Of a DNA stretch of 64,000 nt, positions 8,188 through 17,086 are shown piece after piece. Where the stretch lies: the NCBI RefSeq assembly GCF_002266435.3, contig NZ_CP029426.2, forward strand, positions 3,192,001 through 3,256,000. Reading direction: 5' to 3'. The notes under the pieces are model-generated. The model worked only from the letters and a program-made list of their open reading frames with translations, did not search any database and was not told the DNA's origin. Source of the DNA: Bradyrhizobium amphicarpaeae. Lineage in GTDB: Bacteria > Pseudomonadota > Alphaproteobacteria > Rhizobiales > Xanthobacteraceae. Positions within the stretch are counted from its first letter, which is position 1. Each line of letters begins with the position of its first letter. The position numbers and the translations under genes were made by a program.

Positions 8188-9437
8188 GTGACGGCGCCGG
8201 CGAGGCGACGGCGCAGGGCGCTGCGCCGGTCCGGCGCGGTGCCGTCGCCTTCATCTTCGTCACCATCCTCCTGGACATGCTCGCGCTCGGCGTGATCATG
8301 CCGATCCTGCCGAAGCTGATCGAGAGCTTCGTCGACAACGACACCGCGCACGCAGCCCGCATCTTTGGCCTGTTCGGCACCGCCTGGGCGCTGATGCAGT
8401 TCGTGTTCTCGCCGCTGTTAGGGGCGCTGTCGGATCGTTTCGGGCGGCGGCCGGTGGTGCTGCTGTCGAATTTCGGCCTCGCCGCCGATTACGTGCTGAT
8501 GGCGTTGGCGCCGTCCCTGCTGTGGTTGTTCGTCGGCCGCGTGATCTCCGGCATCACCTCGGCCAGCATCTCGACGGCGTTTGCCTATATCGCCGACATC
8601 ACGCCGCCGGAGCGGCGCGCGGCGGTGTTCGGCAGGATTGGCGCGGCCTTCGGCGCCGGCTTCATCCTGGGGCCGGCGCTGGGCGGCCTGCTCGGCGATA
8701 TCGATCCGCGCCTGCCGTTCTGGGCGTCGGCCGCCCTCAGCTTCGCCAATGCGCTCTACGGGCTGTTCGTGCTGCCGGAATCGCTCGCGCCGGACAAGCG
8801 CGCGCCGTTCCGCTGGAGGAGCGCCAGTCCGGTCGGTGCGCTCCGCCTGCTGCGCTCCAATGCGATGCTTGCCGCGTTGTCCGTCGTCAATTTCATCGCG
8901 CAGGTCGCGCATGTCGTGCTGCCCTCGACCTTCGTGCTCTATGCGACCTATCGCTACGGCTGGGATTCCAAGACCGTGGGATTGACGCTGGCGATGGTCG
9001 GCATCTGCGCCATGGTGGTGCAGGGGCTCGCAATCGGCGCCATCGTGCGGGTGCTCGGCGAGCGGAATGCGCTCCTGTTCGGCCTGTGTTGTGGCGCACT
9101 CGGCTTTTTGGTGCTCGGCAGTGCACCGACCGGGCCGCTGTCCTGGATCGGGATTCCCATTCTGGCGCTGTGGGGCATCTCGGGTGCAGCCTCGCAAGCG
9201 CTGATGACGCGGCTGGTCGCGCCCGATCAGCAGGGCCAGCTCCAGGGCGCGACCGCGAGCGTGCAGAGCGTATCGCAGCTCGTCGGCCCGTTCCTGTTCA
9301 CGCTCACATTTTCTTATTTCATCGGCGCCAGCGCGCCGCTGCATCTGCCCGGCGCGCCGTTCCTGCTCGCGGCGATGCTGATGGTGGTCTGCGTGGCGAT
9401 CGCGGTGCGGACGCTGGTTACGAGGACGGTCTCGTAG
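8184..9437 (+). CDS. MFS transporter, TetA-like drug:proton antiporter family
   Basis: A 417-residue, twelve-helix major facilitator. The loop 2-3 signature [19 protein letters not shown] matches motif A of the 12-TMS drug:H+ antiporters of the tetracycline/Bcr group, and [19 protein letters not shown] plus FVLPESL match the TetA-like branch. Its substrate is unknown; chromosomal members of this branch seldom confer tetracycline resistance. The GTG start at 8184 was chosen because it overlaps the der stop in a GTGA junction and yields a short cytoplasmic N-terminus; longer readings would run through der. A palindromic repeat lies 24 bp beyond the stop. Confidence 0.9.
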   Translation: MSDGAGEATAQGAAPVRRGAVAFIFVTILLDMLALGVIMPILPKLIESFVDNDTAHAARIFGLFGTAWALMQFVFSPLLGALSDRFGRRPVVLLSNFGLAADYVLMALAPSLLWLFVGRVISGITSASISTAFAYIADITPPERRAAVFGRIGAAFGAGFILGPALGGLLGDIDPRLPFWASAALSFANALYGLFVLPESLAPDKRAPFRWRSASPVGALRLLRSNAMLAALSVVNFIAQVAHVVLPSTFVLYATYRYGWDSKTVGLTLAMVGICAMVVQGLAIGAIVRVLGERNALLFGLCCGALGFLVLGSAPTGPLSWIGIPILALWGISGAASQALMTRLVAPDQQGQLQGATASVQSVSQLVGPFLFTLTFSYFIGASAPLHLPGAPFLLAAMLMVVCVAIAVRTLVTRTVS

Positions 9438-9460
9438 GATGGGCAAAGGGCCCCAGGCCA

Positions 9461-9546
9461 GTAGGGCGGATCAGCGAAGCGTAATCCGCCACCGCCCCCT
9501 GCGTAAGAAAAGAGGCGGGTTACGCCTTGCGGCTAACCCGCCCTAC
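9461..9546. repeat. Dispersed repeat of two hairpins between converging genes
   Basis: The left half folds as GGCGGAT…ATCCGCC (9465-9490) and the right half as GCGGGTTA…TAACCCGC; the outermost bases GTAGGGCGG and CCGCCCTAC pair with each other. It therefore forms either two hairpins or one long cruciform. It lies between the converging MFS and binding-protein genes and could act as a two-way terminator. Repeats of the form 'GTAGGGTGGATTAGCGAAGCGTAATCC' are, from memory, widespread in Bradyrhizobium and relatives. Confidence 0.75.
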
Positions 9547-9568
9547 GATGTGTGCTACGCGTTGCCGC

Positions 9569-10798
9569 TCACTTCTTCACCAGCGGGCACTCGCTGTCCT
9601 TGAGCGGCTTGGCGGCGTCTTCCGCCGAGATCGTGGCGATCTGCTTGTAGTAGTCCCACGGGCCTTTGGACTCCTCGGGCTTCTTCACCTCGAACAGATA
9701 CGCCGGGATGATGCGACGGCCATCCTCGCGCAGCGGGCCCTTGCCGAACAGCGGATCGTCGGTCGGGATTTCCTTCATCTTGGCGACGACCTTGGCGCCG
9801 TCATGCGGGTTGCCGCCGAGGGCTTCGAGAGCCTTCAGGTAGTGCAACACGCCGGCATAGTTGCCGGCCTGTGTCATCGAAGGCATGGCCTTGTTGGCCG
9901 TCTTTTCCTGGAAGCGCTTCGACCAGGCGCGCGTCTTGTCGTTGAGATCCCAGTAGAAGGATTCCGTGAAGGTCAGGCCGTGCGCGGTTTTCAGGCCGAG
10001 CGAGTGAACGTCGTTGATGAAAAGGAGAAGCGCGGCGAGCTTCTGGCCGCCCTCGACGATGCCGAATTCGGCCGCCTGCTTGATCGAGTTGGTGGTGTCG
10101 CCGCCGGCGTTGGCGAGGCCGATGATCTTGGCCTTGGAGTTCTGCGCCTGCAGCAGGAAGGAGGAGAAATCCGAGGTGTTGAGCGGATGCTTGACGCCAC
10201 CGATGACCTTGCCGCCGTTGGCGGTGACGACCGCGCTGGTGTCACGCTCGAGCGCCGCGCCGAAGGCGTAGTCCGCGGTCAGGAAGAACCAGCTGTCGCC
10301 ACCGGCCTTGGTCAGCGCCTTGCCGGTGCCGTTGGCGAGCATATAGGTGTCGTAGGTGTAGGAGATGGTGTTGGCGTTGCAGGCCTTGCCCGTGAGGTCG
10401 GCGCTGGCGCCGCCATTGTTGACCAGGACGACGTTCTTTTCCTTGGCGATGTTGCTGACGGCCAGTGCCACGCCGGAATTGGGCGTGTCGGTGATCATGT
10501 CGACCTTCTGGGTGTCGACCCATTGCCGCGCGATGTTGACGCCGACGTCAGGCTTGTTCTGGTGGTCGCCGCTGACGACCTCGATGGTCCAGCCCTTCGC
10601 AGCCAGACCCGAATCTTCCACGGCCATCTTCACGGCAACCACGGAATTGGGGCCGCCGATGTCGGCATAGAGGCTCGACATGTCGTTGAGCACGCCGATC
10701 TTGACGGTCTTGTCCTGCGCGTAGGCGGATGTTGCAAAACCGAAGGCGGCACAGGCCAGAAGGGCCGCGGAGCGGCGCGCGAACGTCGTCGTCGTCAT
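9569..10798 (-). CDS. ABC transporter substrate-binding protein, branched-chain amino acid (LivJ) type
   Basis: A 409-residue periplasmic protein of the Peripla_BP_6 class. A Sec signal peptide ends at SAYAQ (about residue 28); the mature part begins KTVKIGVLNDMSSLYADIGGPNS, the classic first strand and ligand loop of Leu/Ile/Val-type receptors, and continues with VVSGDHQNKPDVGVN and DYAFGAALERD. No permease or ATPase gene lies beside it, so it is an orphan receptor that must use a transporter encoded elsewhere. In Bradyrhizobium such orphans are numerous and often bind aromatic or small carboxylic compounds rather than amino acids. ATG follows a GGAAACC leader with AGGAGG-like bases. Confidence 0.93.
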   Translation of the reverse strand: MTTTTFARRSAALLACAAFGFATSAYAQDKTVKIGVLNDMSSLYADIGGPNSVVAVKMAVEDSGLAAKGWTIEVVSGDHQNKPDVGVNIARQWVDTQKVDMITDTPNSGVALAVSNIAKEKNVVLVNNGGASADLTGKACNANTISYTYDTYMLANGTGKALTKAGGDSWFFLTADYAFGAALERDTSAVVTANGGKVIGGVKHPLNTSDFSSFLLQAQNSKAKIIGLANAGGDTTNSIKQAAEFGIVEGGQKLAALLLFINDVHSLGLKTAHGLTFTESFYWDLNDKTRAWSKRFQEKTANKAMPSMTQAGNYAGVLHYLKALEALGGNPHDGAKVVAKMKEIPTDDPLFGKGPLREDGRRIIPAYLFEVKKPEESKGPWDYYKQIATISAEDAAKPLKDSECPLVKK

Positions 10799-10904
10799 AA
10801 AAGGTTTCCTCCATTGTCAAATATGCGGACGGCTCTCTTGCGGAGCCCGGTTCCGGCTGATGGCTCTAGCCTGTCCCAGGGCCGGCGGCAATGCGCCTAA
10901 AGCC

Positions 10905-10931
10905 GGATGACGCTGCTTCGCAGCGTCATCC
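10905..10931 (-). terminator. Hairpin downstream of the NHL-repeat gene
   Basis: GGATGACGCTGC and GCAGCGTCATCC form a perfect 12-bp stem with a TTC loop. It lies about 35 bases past the stop of the minus-strand propeller gene and upstream of the binding-protein promoter region. There is no strong T-run, so terminator function is inferred from position and stem strength. Confidence 0.55.
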
Positions 10932-10965
10932 GTCGGTTAACTTTTGGGCAAAATGCGTTGAGACG

Positions 10966-12108
10966 CTACTTGAGCGCGTCCGACGTCAGCTTGAATTTCT
11001 GGATGCGCTTTCCGGTGTCGACCTCGGCGGTATAGACGTTACCCCCGGCGTCGATCGCCATGGCATGGACCCAGTGGAATTGACCGGCGTTGCGGCCGTT
11101 GTGCCCGAAGCTGCCGACGACGCTGCCGTCGTCGCGCTTGATCACCCGGATCTCGTTGTTCTCGCCGTCGGCGCTGAGCAAATAGGTCTGCTTCGGATCG
11201 GGCCAGATCGCGATGTCCCACACCGCGCCGTTGCCGAGCGTGTTCTTCTCGAAGAAGAACTCCTTTACGAAGCTGCCGTCCTTCTTGAACACCTGGATGC
11301 GGTTGTTGATGCGGTCGCAGACGTAGACGAGACCGTCATTGGCGAGCTTCACGCAGTGCACGGGATTGCCGAATTGTTGCGACACTGGGGCCTTGGGATC
11401 GTACGGCCCTTGCTTGGTGTCGTCGGGCTTGTTGCCATAGGCGCCCCAATGCCGCTTGTAGGCGAGCGTCGTCGCATCGAACACGATGACGCGGCGATTG
11501 CCGTAGCCGTCGGCGACGTAGATCTCGTTGGCCTCCTTGTCGATCGCGGTCTCGGCGGGCTTGCCGAGCTGGGTCGTGTCGTTGCTGCCGAGGCTCGGCG
11601 CGATCTTGCCGATCTGGGCGACGAACTTGCCGTCGAGCGTGAACTTCAAAATAGCGTTGTCGTTGTCGGCATTGCCACCGACCCAGACGAAGCCGCGTTC
11701 GTCGACCTCGATGCCGTGCTCGCGGCCGACCCATTCGTAGCCCTGGCCGGGACCACCCCATGAGCGCAGCAGATTGCCCTCGGCATCAAACTCGAGCACG
11801 GGCGGCGCCGACACGCAGCATTTCGAGCGCGGCGGGCTGAGGCTCGCTCCCTTCTCGTCATCCGTGAGCGAGCGCGGGCGATGGATCACCCAGATATGCC
11901 CCTGCTTATCGACGGTGATGCCGCCGACCTGGCCGAGGATCCAGTTGTTGGGCAGCTGCTTCGGCCAGGAGGCATCGACCGCGAAGGTCGGGACGTCGCC
12001 GGCGGTCGCCGCACATGGGAGCGCGAAGACGACGGCTGCGATCAGAATGGAGAGAGCGTGACGTACGGGCGCAGACGCAGAGCCTGCGCGATCATGCCAT
12101 GGCGCCAT
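10966..12108 (-). CDS. Exported NHL-repeat six-bladed beta-propeller protein
   Basis: A 380-residue protein with an N-terminal signal peptide (hydrophobic LSILIAAVVFALPCAATAG) followed by repeated blades such as GGITVDKQGHIWVIHRP, HGIEVDERGFVWVGG, VYVCDRINNRIQVFKKDG and MAIDAGGNVYTAEVDTGKRIQKF. These are NHL repeats as in peptidyl-alpha-hydroxyglycine lyase-like and SMP-30-like proteins; the enzyme activity, if any, cannot be read. The Trp-Pro opening VDASWPKQLPNNWILGQ is characteristic of this bacterial subgroup. The ATG at 12108 follows AGGGAGG by seven bases and places the signal peptide near the start, so upstream in-frame starts were rejected. Confidence 0.88.
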   Translation of the reverse strand: MAPWHDRAGSASAPVRHALSILIAAVVFALPCAATAGDVPTFAVDASWPKQLPNNWILGQVGGITVDKQGHIWVIHRPRSLTDDEKGASLSPPRSKCCVSAPPVLEFDAEGNLLRSWGGPGQGYEWVGREHGIEVDERGFVWVGGNADNDNAILKFTLDGKFVAQIGKIAPSLGSNDTTQLGKPAETAIDKEANEIYVADGYGNRRVIVFDATTLAYKRHWGAYGNKPDDTKQGPYDPKAPVSQQFGNPVHCVKLANDGLVYVCDRINNRIQVFKKDGSFVKEFFFEKNTLGNGAVWDIAIWPDPKQTYLLSADGENNEIRVIKRDDGSVVGSFGHNGRNAGQFHWVHAMAIDAGGNVYTAEVDTGKRIQKFKLTSDALK

Positions 12109-12197
12109 GGCAACCTCCCTTTTTGGCGTGCGGCTTGCTGCCGCTTGCGCGCGGGCAGTCAATCGCGGGGAGGCAGTCGAGTCAATCAGGCAAGGGA

Positions 12198-12938
12198 CTA
12201 CGCGGGCGAGCGGAAGCTCATCAGGCTTCGGGTCTTGTAGTCGTAGAACTTGCCGGTCTCGGTCCAGTCGGGCGCGCACATCGGCACGATGAATTCGGAG
12301 ACCTGCTCTGCGGTGTCGAGCGTCGCCGGGTCTTCGCCCGGCATCAGCGTGGCGCGCATGCGGGTGCGGACCGGGCCGGGGTTGAACAGGTTGACGCGCA
12401 GCTTGGTGTTCGCCGTCTCCTGCGCCCAGGCGCGGGCCAGCGTCTCCAGCGCGGCCTTCGACGCCGCGTAGGGGCTGACATAGGCTGTCGCCTTGTTGGC
12501 AGCACCCGACGTGACGAACACGGCGCGGCCGGCGTCGGACTGCTTCAGCAGCGGCTCCATGCAGCGGATCAGCTGGAAGTTGGCGGAGACGTTGACGGCC
12601 ATCACGTCGGTAAAGGTCTTCAGCTCGATATGGCCGATTGGCGAGGAGGGGCCGAGCACGCCGGCATTGCCGACGAGGATGTCGAGCTTGCCGTAGCGCT
12701 CGTGCAGCCCGGCGCCGAGCCGCGCGATGCCGTCGGAATCGGTGAGGTTGAGCGGCACCAGCGTGGCGCTACCGCCCAGTTTCCGGATCTCGTCGTCAAG
12801 CTCCTCCAGCCCGCCCTGCGTGCGCGCTGTCGCAACGATATGCGCGCCGGCCTTGGCCAGTGCAATTGCAGTGGCATAGCCGATGCCGCGCGAGGCGCCG
12901 GTGACGAGAGCGATGCGGTCGGCGAGGGGTTTGGTCAT
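12198..12938 (-). CDS. Short-chain dehydrogenase/reductase
   Basis: A 246-residue classical SDR: nucleotide-binding GASRGIGYA at residues 14-22, NAG motif NAGVLGP near 90, catalytic Ser in VFVTSGAANKA and YAASKAALE as the Tyr-X3-Lys active site. An Arg at the end of the second strand (ATARTQGGLEELD) suggests NADP(H) preference. The substrate is unknown. It lies downstream of purF on the same strand but is separated by about 175 bp containing a dispersed repeat, so it is probably transcribed independently. Confidence 0.92.
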   Translation of the reverse strand: MTKPLADRIALVTGASRGIGYATAIALAKAGAHIVATARTQGGLEELDDEIRKLGGSATLVPLNLTDSDGIARLGAGLHERYGKLDILVGNAGVLGPSSPIGHIELKTFTDVMAVNVSANFQLIRCMEPLLKQSDAGRAVFVTSGAANKATAYVSPYAASKAALETLARAWAQETANTKLRVNLFNPGPVRTRMRATLMPGEDPATLDTAEQVSEFIVPMCAPDWTETGKFYDYKTRSLMSFRSPA

Positions 12939-12950
12939 CGTCGAATACTT

Positions 12951-13078
12951 CCGTCATGCCCGGGCGTAGCCGTCTGAAGGACGGCGTCGCTTCCGCTCGC
13001 CTACGTCCCGGCCATCCACGTTCTTTGCGGCGGGTATTACAGACGTGGATGGCCGGGACAAGCCCGGCCATGACGAAA
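12951..13078. repeat. Dispersed palindromic repeat between purF and the SDR gene
   Basis: Both ends carry versions of the same text in opposite orientation (CGTCATGCCCGGGC at the left; GCCCGGCCATGACG at the right), and GGCCATCCACG is mirrored by CGTGGATGGCC. The strongest local hairpin is ATGGCCGGG-acaag-CCCGGCCAT at 13049-13071, which on the minus strand follows TTTTTCGTC and may terminate purF. The wording 'GTGGATGGCCGGGACAAGCC' is one that I recall as multicopy in Bradyrhizobium. Confidence 0.75.
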
Positions 13079-13113
13079 AAGGGCCTCTGTTGAGCCCCCG
13101 GGACGATCCTTCG

Positions 13114-14637
13114 TCAGCTCGCCTCCGCCAGCAGCGACAGCTGCCGGGGCTGCTGCTCGGTCTGGGTCTGGTCGGTGAGGTGGGTCGGATACGCCCCCGT
13201 GAAGCAGTGGTCCGAGAACTTCGGATTGGCGGGGTCGCGGCCGGGCTCGCCCATGGCGCGGTACATGCCGTCGATCGACAGGAAGGCGAGCGAGTCGGCG
13301 CCGATGATCTCGCGCATCTCTTCCAGCGAATGCGTCGCCGCCAGAAGACCGCCGCGGTCGGGCAGGTCGATGCCGTAATAATCGGGATAGAGGATCGGGG
13401 GCGAAGCGAGCCGGAAGTGCACTTCCTTGGCGCCGGCATCGCGCATCATGCGCACGATCTTCTTCGAGGTGGTGCCGCGCACCAGCGAGTCGTCGATCAG
13501 GATGATGCGCTTGCCTTCGATCGCGGCGCGGTTGGCCGAATGCTTCATGCGCACGCCGGATTCGCGGATCGCCTGGGTCGGCTGGATGAAGGTGCGGCCG
13601 ACATAGTGGTTGCGGATGATGCCGAGCTCGAACGGCACGCCGGAATGCTGGCTGTAGCCGATCGCGGCGGGCACGCCGGAATCCGGCACCGGAACGACGA
13701 CGTCGATCGGCACATGGCTCTCGCGCGCGAGCTGCGCACCGAAGGCCTTGCGCACCTCGTAGACCGAGCGGCCGTGGACGATGGAATCCGGCCGGGAGAA
13801 GTAGATGTATTCGAAGATGCAGGGACGCGGCGCCATCGGCGGGAACGGCTTGTGGATGTCCTGGCCCTTCTCGTCGAACACGATGACTTCGCCGGGGTCG
13901 ATGTCGCGGACGAAGCGCGCGCCGATGATGTCGAGCGCGCAGGTCTCCGACGTCAGGATCGGGCAGCCGTCGAGCTCGCCGAGCACAAGGGGACGGATGC
14001 CGCGCGGATCGCGCGCGCCGACCAGCTTCTTGTTGGTCAGCGAGACCAGCGCATAGGCGCCCTCGATCTCGCGCAGCGCGTCGATATAGCGCTCGATGAA
14101 GCGGCTGCGCCTGGAGCGCGCGACCAGATGCAGGATCACCTCGGTGTCGGTGGTCGACTGCATCATCGCGCCGCTCTTCACGAGCTCGCGGCGCAGCGTC
14201 AGGCCGTTGGTGAGGTTGCCGTTGTGGGCGACCGCGAGACCGCCGGCATTGAGCTCGGCAAACAGCGGCTGCACGTTGCGCAGGATGGTGGCGCCGGTGG
14301 TGGAGTAGCGGACATGGCCCACGGCCATATTGCCGGGGAGGCGGTCGATCACCTCGCGGCGGGAGAAGGTGTCGCCGACGAGGCCGAGCCGGCGTTCACT
14401 GTGGAAGCGGCTGCCGTCGTAGGAGACGATGCCGGCGGCCTCCTGGCCGCGGTGCTGAAGGGCGTGCAGGCCGAGCGCGGTGATGGCGGCGGCGTCCGGG
14501 TGGCCGTAGATGCCGAAGACGCCGCATTCCTCGCGCAGCGTATCTCCTTCCAGATCGTCCTGAACCTCTAGCGCGGCCGGACCCGGGCCGGCGTTTGGAT
14601 CGAGATCAGATTGGGCGTCCTGGTCAGGGTGTCGCAT
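13114..14637 (-). CDS. purF: Amidophosphoribosyltransferase
   Basis: A 507-residue enzyme for the first committed step of purine synthesis: PRPP + glutamine to phosphoribosylamine. An N-terminal propeptide of 37 residues precedes the Ntn-hydrolase nucleophile Cys38 in EECGVFGIYGH, so the protein should be self-processed. Glutaminase motifs HALQHRGQEAAGI and SRRSRF follow, and the PRPP loop IILIDDSLVRGTTSKK is near residue 375. Cysteines in PCIFEYIYF and near the C-terminus (DHCFTGAYP) match the Bacillus-type, iron-sulphur-containing class. It lies 28 bases after cvpA, the classical cvpA-purF pairing. Confidence 0.97.
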   Translation of the reverse strand: MRHPDQDAQSDLDPNAGPGPAALEVQDDLEGDTLREECGVFGIYGHPDAAAITALGLHALQHRGQEAAGIVSYDGSRFHSERRLGLVGDTFSRREVIDRLPGNMAVGHVRYSTTGATILRNVQPLFAELNAGGLAVAHNGNLTNGLTLRRELVKSGAMMQSTTDTEVILHLVARSRRSRFIERYIDALREIEGAYALVSLTNKKLVGARDPRGIRPLVLGELDGCPILTSETCALDIIGARFVRDIDPGEVIVFDEKGQDIHKPFPPMAPRPCIFEYIYFSRPDSIVHGRSVYEVRKAFGAQLARESHVPIDVVVPVPDSGVPAAIGYSQHSGVPFELGIIRNHYVGRTFIQPTQAIRESGVRMKHSANRAAIEGKRIILIDDSLVRGTTSKKIVRMMRDAGAKEVHFRLASPPILYPDYYGIDLPDRGGLLAATHSLEEMREIIGADSLAFLSIDGMYRAMGEPGRDPANPKFSDHCFTGAYPTHLTDQTQTEQQPRQLSLLAEAS

Positions 14638-14665
14638 CTCGTCCGCGCCTCTCTTTGGGGCTAAA

Positions 14666-15295
14666 TCAACGCGCCGCAGGTTTCTCGATCAGCTTTTTCA
14701 GGCCGTCACGAGCAGGTTTACTGTATCCGTCGCCACTGCCCGAAGGCTGCTGCTCGGATTCAGCTTGATCATCATCTGGTTTGTTTTTCTTGAATCTCTT
14801 CAAGATGGTGTTCTCGGGGTCGTCAGGCAAGAGCGCCATCAGCCAATCCCCGGTTCCCTGCAGCACCACGCGGGATTTGGCCCCCGTGACCCAGTCCGGG
14901 CGCTGCTTGTCCGGAACCAGCCAGGTGAAGAACAGGAAGGCGACCACGACGATCAAAAGCCCGCGAGCCAGCCCAAACAGGAAGCCGAGGGTGCGGTCCA
15001 GGGCGCCGATCCTGGAATCCAGGATCATGTCGGAGATCCGGACCGTGATCACGGAGACCACGACCAGGGTGCCCACGAACACACCGGCGACGACGACCAC
15101 GCTCGCGACGGTGTCGTTGTTGAAATAGCTCTTGGCGGTCGGGAGCAGCTTCGAAAAGGAGTACAGCGTCACGATCGCCGCCGCGCCCCAGGCTGCGATC
15201 GACAGGATTTCGCGCATGAAGCCGCGGACCATGGCAAGCAGGCCCGAGATCAGCATCACACCGAGCAGGATCAGGTCGAGGAGTGTTACTGGCAT
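14666..15295 (-). CDS. CvpA family membrane protein
   Basis: A 209-residue protein with four transmembrane helices in the first 125 residues and a hydrophilic C-terminal tail. MPVTLLDLILLGVMLISGLLAM and VRGFMREILSIAAWGAA are the family signature of CvpA, named for colicin V production; recent work links it to envelope and bile-type stress, and it commonly sits beside purF as here. The tail (KRFKKNKPDDDQAESEQQ) is polar and likely cytoplasmic. The 28-bp gap to purF indicates cotranscription. Confidence 0.92.
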   Translation of the reverse strand: MPVTLLDLILLGVMLISGLLAMVRGFMREILSIAAWGAAAIVTLYSFSKLLPTAKSYFNNDTVASVVVVAGVFVGTLVVVSVITVRISDMILDSRIGALDRTLGFLFGLARGLLIVVVAFLFFTWLVPDKQRPDWVTGAKSRVVLQGTGDWLMALLPDDPENTILKRFKKNKPDDDQAESEQQPSGSGDGYSKPARDGLKKLIEKPAAR

Positions 15296-15462
15296 CGGCT
15301 GGTCTGGTCCGCTCGTACGTCGAAGGTGCTCTCACGAATCGGTGTTTGGCCGCTGCCTTAAAAGAGGGGCAGACGGCGTTCCCGGCAAGGCCGCAACCAC
15401 GCAATCCCATGCTGCTTTTGTGACGGCTGTATAGCGGCGGGGGCCTCCGGCGTCACCTCCAC

Positions 15463-16908
15463 CTAACCCTCTCCGCGGCGGAATCTTGCCGGTGTGGCAT
15501 TTTTCTCCGCCGGCGCGTTCGATTCGCCCCGGCGGGAGCCGCGGGCGGCGATCTCGGCCACCAATGTCGTCAGGCTGTTGACCGCATTCATCGTCAATCC
15601 GGCGTCGCCGCTGCTCTCGCCCCGGGCCGATTCGGGCAGCACGGCGCGCTGGAAGCCGAGTTTCGCGGCTTCCTTCAGCCGGGCCGGGGTCTGCGCCACC
15701 GGGCGCACCACGCCCGACAGCGAGATCTCGCCGAAATAGACCGCATCCGTCGGCAACTGCGCATTAACCAGGGATGACACCAATGCCGCGGCGGCGGCGA
15801 GGTCGGCCGCCGGCTCATGGATGCGCAGGCCGCCGGCGACGTTCAGATAGACGTCATGGCCGGACAGCTTGACCCCGCAATGAGCTTCCAGCACCGCCAG
15901 CACCATCGACAGCCGGCTCGGGTCCCAGCCGACCACGGCGCGGCGCGGTGTCCCGAGCGAGGTCGGCGCCACCAGCGCCTGCAATTCGACCAGAACGGGC
16001 CTTGTGCCCTCGATGCCCGCGAACACGGCGGTGCCTGGCGTGCCGAGGTCGCGCTCGGACAGGAACAGCTCGGAGGGGTTGGTGACTTCGCGCAAGCCCA
16101 GGCCCGTCATCTCGAACACGCCGATCTCGTCGGTCGGGCCGAAACGGTTTTTCACGGCGCGCAGGATGCGGAATTGCTGCGAGCCTTCGCCCTCGAACGA
16201 CAGCACCGCGTCGACCATATGCTCGACCACGCGGGGGCCTGCGATCTGGCCGTCCTTGGTGACGTGACCGACCAGGATGATGGCAGCGCCCGTCTTCTTG
16301 GCGAAACGGATCAGCGCCTGCGCCGAGGCCCGTACCTGGGTCACGGTGCCGGGGGCGGATTCCACCGTGTCGGTCCACATGGTCTGGATCGAATCGATCA
16401 CGATCAGCCGCGGCACCGCGCCTTCCGACAGCGTCGAGACGATGTCCTCGACGGAAGTTTCGGCGGCGAGCTGCACCGGTGCATCCGAGAGCCCAAGCCG
16501 TTCGGCGCGCAGCCGCACCTGCGCGACCGCCTCTTCGCCGGAGATGTAGACGATGCGGTGGCCGGCGCGCGCCATCATGCTGGTGGCCTGCGTCAGCAGC
16601 GTCGATTTGCCGATGCCGGGATCGCCGCCGACCAGCAGCACCGAGCCGCGGACGAAGCCGCCGCCGGTGACGCGGTCGAGCTCGGTCATGCCCGAGGACA
16701 GGCGAGGCGCATCCTGGGTTTTCCCCGACAGGCTCTCCAGCGCGAACGTCCGTCCCTTGCGCTTGGAGCGGATCGAGACGGGGACGCTGCCGGCGACATC
16801 CTCCTCGGCGAGCGTATTCCACTCGCCGCAGGATTCGCACTTGCCCTGCCAGCGGTTATAGGCCGCGCCGCAGTTCTGGCAGACGAAGGAAAGCGTGTTC
16901 TTGGCCAT
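15463..16908 (-). CDS. radA: DNA repair protein RadA
   Basis: A 481-residue RecA-like branch-migration helicase used in recombinational repair. The N-terminal zinc finger CQNCG…CESCGEW lies at about residues 10-30, the Walker A motif GGDPGIGKST near 100, the RadA-specific KNRFGPTDE motif in mid-protein and a Lon-like C-terminal domain (VYLNVAGGLRI, VYFGEISLSG). The ATG at 16908 gives the canonical MAKNTLSFVCQNCG start; in-frame extension upstream has no family match. A gap of about 167 bp separates it from cvpA, so cotranscription with cvpA-purF is possible but not shown. Confidence 0.96.
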   Translation of the reverse strand: MAKNTLSFVCQNCGAAYNRWQGKCESCGEWNTLAEEDVAGSVPVSIRSKRKGRTFALESLSGKTQDAPRLSSGMTELDRVTGGGFVRGSVLLVGGDPGIGKSTLLTQATSMMARAGHRIVYISGEEAVAQVRLRAERLGLSDAPVQLAAETSVEDIVSTLSEGAVPRLIVIDSIQTMWTDTVESAPGTVTQVRASAQALIRFAKKTGAAIILVGHVTKDGQIAGPRVVEHMVDAVLSFEGEGSQQFRILRAVKNRFGPTDEIGVFEMTGLGLREVTNPSELFLSERDLGTPGTAVFAGIEGTRPVLVELQALVAPTSLGTPRRAVVGWDPSRLSMVLAVLEAHCGVKLSGHDVYLNVAGGLRIHEPAADLAAAAALVSSLVNAQLPTDAVYFGEISLSGVVRPVAQTPARLKEAAKLGFQRAVLPESARGESSGDAGLTMNAVNSLTTLVAEIAARGSRRGESNAPAEKNATPARFRRGEG

Positions 16909-17086
16909 GGGGAACGGGTGAGTCGCGGTTTTCAGCTTGCTGATAGCACGGAATGACGGGGCGATATCCCGGTCGGGCGCGCCGGATATACCTTTCGTTA
17001 GCCTTATGCTGCCGTTAGGGAACCGATTTTGCGAAGTGTTAGCGGACGCGGGTCCAATCTCGGAACCATCGGGGGCGGCAAAGAAA

